A stretch of 64,000 bases of DNA from Streptomyces physcomitrii (lineage in GTDB: Bacteria; Actinomycetota; Actinomycetes; Streptomycetales; Streptomycetaceae), in assembly GCF_012273655.1 (NCBI RefSeq), contig NZ_JAAWWP010000003.1, positions 186,001-250,000 on the forward strand, written 5' to 3'. This document shows, piece after piece, positions 62,101 to 64,000 of this stretch (position 1 is its first letter; every line of letters begins with the position of its first letter). The notes beneath the pieces are model-generated. The model was not told where the DNA came from and ran no database searches. It saw only the letters and a program-made list of their open reading frames with translations. The position numbers were made by a program, and so were the translations under genes.

Positions 62101-63714
62101 TCAGTGCGCGTCGTCCGTGGGGCGGACATGGCGCGGGACCCAGACCCAGGCCATCGCCCCGGCGGCGAGGGCGAGGAGGCCGCCGAGGGCGAAGGCGGGG
62201 GTCATGCCGAGGGTGAAGGCACGGGTGACCTGGTCGAGCAGGGTGGCGCCCGCGCCGCCGCCGAGTTCCCCGGCGGTGTGCGCCGCCTCGCCCACCGAGT
62301 CGCGGGCGGCGCCGGGCACCCCGTCCGGGAGGTGGTGGCGGTAGAGCACCATGGCGAGGGAGCCGAGCGAGGCGACCCCGAGGGCGGCGCCCAACTCGTA
62401 GCAGGTCTCGTCGATCGCGGCCGCGCCGCCGGTGTCCTCGACCGGGGTCACCGCCATCAGGGTCACCGAGGCGGTGGTGGTCGCCACCCCGGCGCCGAAG
62501 CCGAGCAGCAGCAGGGCCGCGGCCATCCAGCGGTAGCCGAGCCCGCCGTCCCCGCTCTGCACCAGCCAGGGCAGGACCAGGCCGAGCGCGGTCACCACCA
62601 GGCCGGCGCCCATCACCTGCCGTACCTCCAGGGCGTGGATCAGGCGGGGTGTCACCATCGAGCTGACGATCAGGGCGAGGGGCGCGGGCAGCAGGTGCAG
62701 GCCCGCCGAGAGCGGCGAGTAGCCCTGGGCGTACTGGAACCACTGGGTGAGCAGCAGGAACACCGCGCCGAAGCCGATCATGCTGAGCAGGATCGCCAGC
62801 GCCGAGACGGTGAAGGCCCGCCGGGTGAACAGCCTCACCTGGAGCAGCGGATGGGGGATCCGCAGCTGCCGGCGGACGAAGACGGTGAGCAGCACCGCGG
62901 CGGCGGCGAGCAGGGCGAGCGGCAGCGGGTCGGCGCCGCGTTCGCCGAGTTCCTTGATCCCGGCGGAGAGCGCCAGCATCCCGGCGACCGACTGGCCGAC
63001 CCCCGGCCAGTCCCAGCGGCCCGCGCGCGGCGCACGGGACTCCGGGAGCAGCCAGAGGCCGAGCAGGACCGCCGCGGCGGCCACCGGCACATTGAGCAGG
63101 AAGGCCGCCTGCCAGCCGGAGTCCTCGACCAGGAGGCCGCCGACGACCGGGCCGAGCGCCATGCCGCCGCCGATGACGGCGGTCCACACCGCGTAGGCGA
63201 GGGCCCGCTCGCGGCCGTCGGTGAAGACCTCCCGCAGGATCGACAGGGTGGACGGCATGATCGCCGCGCCGCCGATCCCGAGCAGCGCGCGGGCCGCGAT
63301 CACCTGCCAGGGCGCCGCGGCGAAGACGGCGCCCAGCGAGGCGAGCGCGAACACCGAGAAGCCGAGGAGCAGCAGCCGCTTGCGGCCCCAGCGGTCGCCG
63401 AGCGCCCCGGCGGTCACCAGCAGGCCGGAGAGCGCCAGCGAGTAGGCGTCGATGATCCACAACTGCTCGACGGCGCCCGGCTGGAGGTCCTCGACCAGGG
63501 TCGGGAAGGCCACGTTCAGGATCGTGGTGTCCATCCCGATGAGCAGCAGGCTGCCGGAGAGGATCGCCAGGATCGCCCACCGGCGGGCGTGCACGCGCGG
63601 GTCGGCGCCGGAGGGCGCGGGCACCGGGGCGGGGGCGGCCGAGGAGCCGGGGCGGTCGGGGCGGTCGGGGCGGTCGGGGCGGTCACCGTGGTCGGGGCGG
63701 TCGGGGGTCGTCAT
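62101..63714 (-). CDS. DHA2-family multidrug exporter (14 TM, MFS)
   Basis: 537 aa. After an N-terminal charged RPDRPDRPD repeat come about 14 hydrophobic helices. MFS signatures are visible: ILNVAFPTLVEDL and WIIDAYSLALSGLLVTAGALGDRWGRKRLL (motif A, GxLaDrxGrkr), and motif C GPVVGGLLVEDSGW. This family (QacA/LfrA type) exports drugs with the proton gradient. The substrate is unknown. An AraC-type gene lies just upstream, 82 nt away on the same strand, and could be its regulator. Confidence 0.93.
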   Translation of the reverse strand: MTTPDRPDHGDRPDRPDRPDRPGSSAAPAPVPAPSGADPRVHARRWAILAILSGSLLLIGMDTTILNVAFPTLVEDLQPGAVEQLWIIDAYSLALSGLLVTAGALGDRWGRKRLLLLGFSVFALASLGAVFAAAPWQVIAARALLGIGGAAIMPSTLSILREVFTDGRERALAYAVWTAVIGGGMALGPVVGGLLVEDSGWQAAFLLNVPVAAAAVLLGLWLLPESRAPRAGRWDWPGVGQSVAGMLALSAGIKELGERGADPLPLALLAAAAVLLTVFVRRQLRIPHPLLQVRLFTRRAFTVSALAILLSMIGFGAVFLLLTQWFQYAQGYSPLSAGLHLLPAPLALIVSSMVTPRLIHALEVRQVMGAGLVVTALGLVLPWLVQSGDGGLGYRWMAAALLLLGFGAGVATTTASVTLMAVTPVEDTGGAAAIDETCYELGAALGVASLGSLAMVLYRHHLPDGVPGAARDSVGEAAHTAGELGGGAGATLLDQVTRAFTLGMTPAFALGGLLALAAGAMAWVWVPRHVRPTDDAH

Positions 63715-63796
63715 GCCGGGGTCATCCTTGCGGTCGTACGAGGACGCGGGTGCGGGGCCGTTGCCGGTGGGGTGGGGTGGTGCGGGGCGAGCGCGG

Positions 63797-64000
63797 TCAG
63801 TTCTCCCCCGGTGCTCCCTCCCCCCGGCGCACCGCCAGCGGGGTCACGCCCCACCACCGGCGGCAGCACCGGGTCAGCGCCGACTGCTCGGAGAGGCCGA
63901 GGAGGGCGGCGATCTGGCCGAGGGGGAGGCGGGTGGTGGTGAGGTAGCGGCGGGCGGCGCGGCGGCGCTCCTCGTCCAGGACCCGGGCGAAGCTGGTGCC
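63797..64000 (-). CDS. AraC-family regulator, 3' end only
   Basis: The window contains only the last 67 codons; the 5' part lies beyond 64000. They encode the second half of the AraC/XylS helix-turn-helix: FARVLDEERRRAARRYL, then LPLGQIAALLGLSEQSALTRCCRRWWGVTPLAVRR. The motif IAxLLGxSExSxxxRxxxRWxGxTP is diagnostic. It lies upstream of the DHA2 exporter on the same strand, so it may regulate it. Confidence 0.9.
   Translation of the reverse strand, partial: GTSFARVLDEERRRAARRYLTTTRLPLGQIAALLGLSEQSALTRCCRRWWGVTPLAVRRGEGAPGEN

Overview
The window is chromosomal DNA from a high-GC actinobacterium, almost certainly a Streptomyces. The grounds are very GC-rich third codon positions, a chaplin, SARP/AfsR-type regulators, a GAF-ANTAR protein, many GTG starts, TANNNT -10 boxes placed for leaderless transcripts, and a close homologue of the Streptomyces chloramphenicol phosphotransferase. 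No tRNA, rRNA, insertion sequence, prophage or CRISPR array was seen.

Layout. 0.2-9.7 kb: small SARP regulator, ArsR-like regulator coupled to a small membrane protein, NmrA-type protein, chaplin, CHRD protein with class F sortase, PRC-barrel protein, XRE-PPOX fusion, cold-shock protein with a long leader, a stand-alone Tudor-like protein, and a HAD phosphatase that forms an operon with a GH65 enzyme (to 12.2 kb). 12.3-34.9 kb: corrin-ring part of cobalamin synthesis, namely cobN behind a B12 riboswitch, a cobG-cobH fusion, cobIJ, cobK, cbiD, cobM and cobL. Unrelated genes sit between them: TetR/quinone oxidoreductase, GAF-ANTAR, PPK2, PRC-barrel, SDR, PPOX/TetR, APH-like kinase and an orphan HypX.

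35.5-44.0 kb: the least understood block. A two-gene operon (GT-B-like protein plus an unknown protein) and a possible secreted peptide lie next to a 1092-aa AfsR-type STAND regulator. That regulator is divergent from a second NB-ARC/TPR protein carrying a VQAG motif that resembles RHIM/BASS amyloid-signalling motifs. 44.2-64.0 kb: RarD transporter, PH-domain protein, FUSC/MarR pair, subtilase, two exported peptidoglycan-binding proteins, ArsR/VOC pair with a clear operator, chloramphenicol phosphotransferase, MoxR/VWA pair, lipoprotein, DHFR-like protein, GH18 chitinase, secreted beta-propeller-like protein, trypsin-like protease, DHA2 drug exporter, and the 3' end of an AraC-type regulator cut by the window edge.

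How the genes work together. The cob genes cover precorrin-2 to the cobalt-chelated corrin: CobI, CobG, CobJ, CobM, CbiD, CobK, CobL, CobH and CobN. The oxygen-dependent CobG and the 'anaerobic-type' CbiD occur together and no CobF was seen. The exported proteases, chitinase, sortase, chaplin and cell-wall proteins fit a saprophytic, sporulating lifestyle. All functions are read from sequence by eye; no database search was run.
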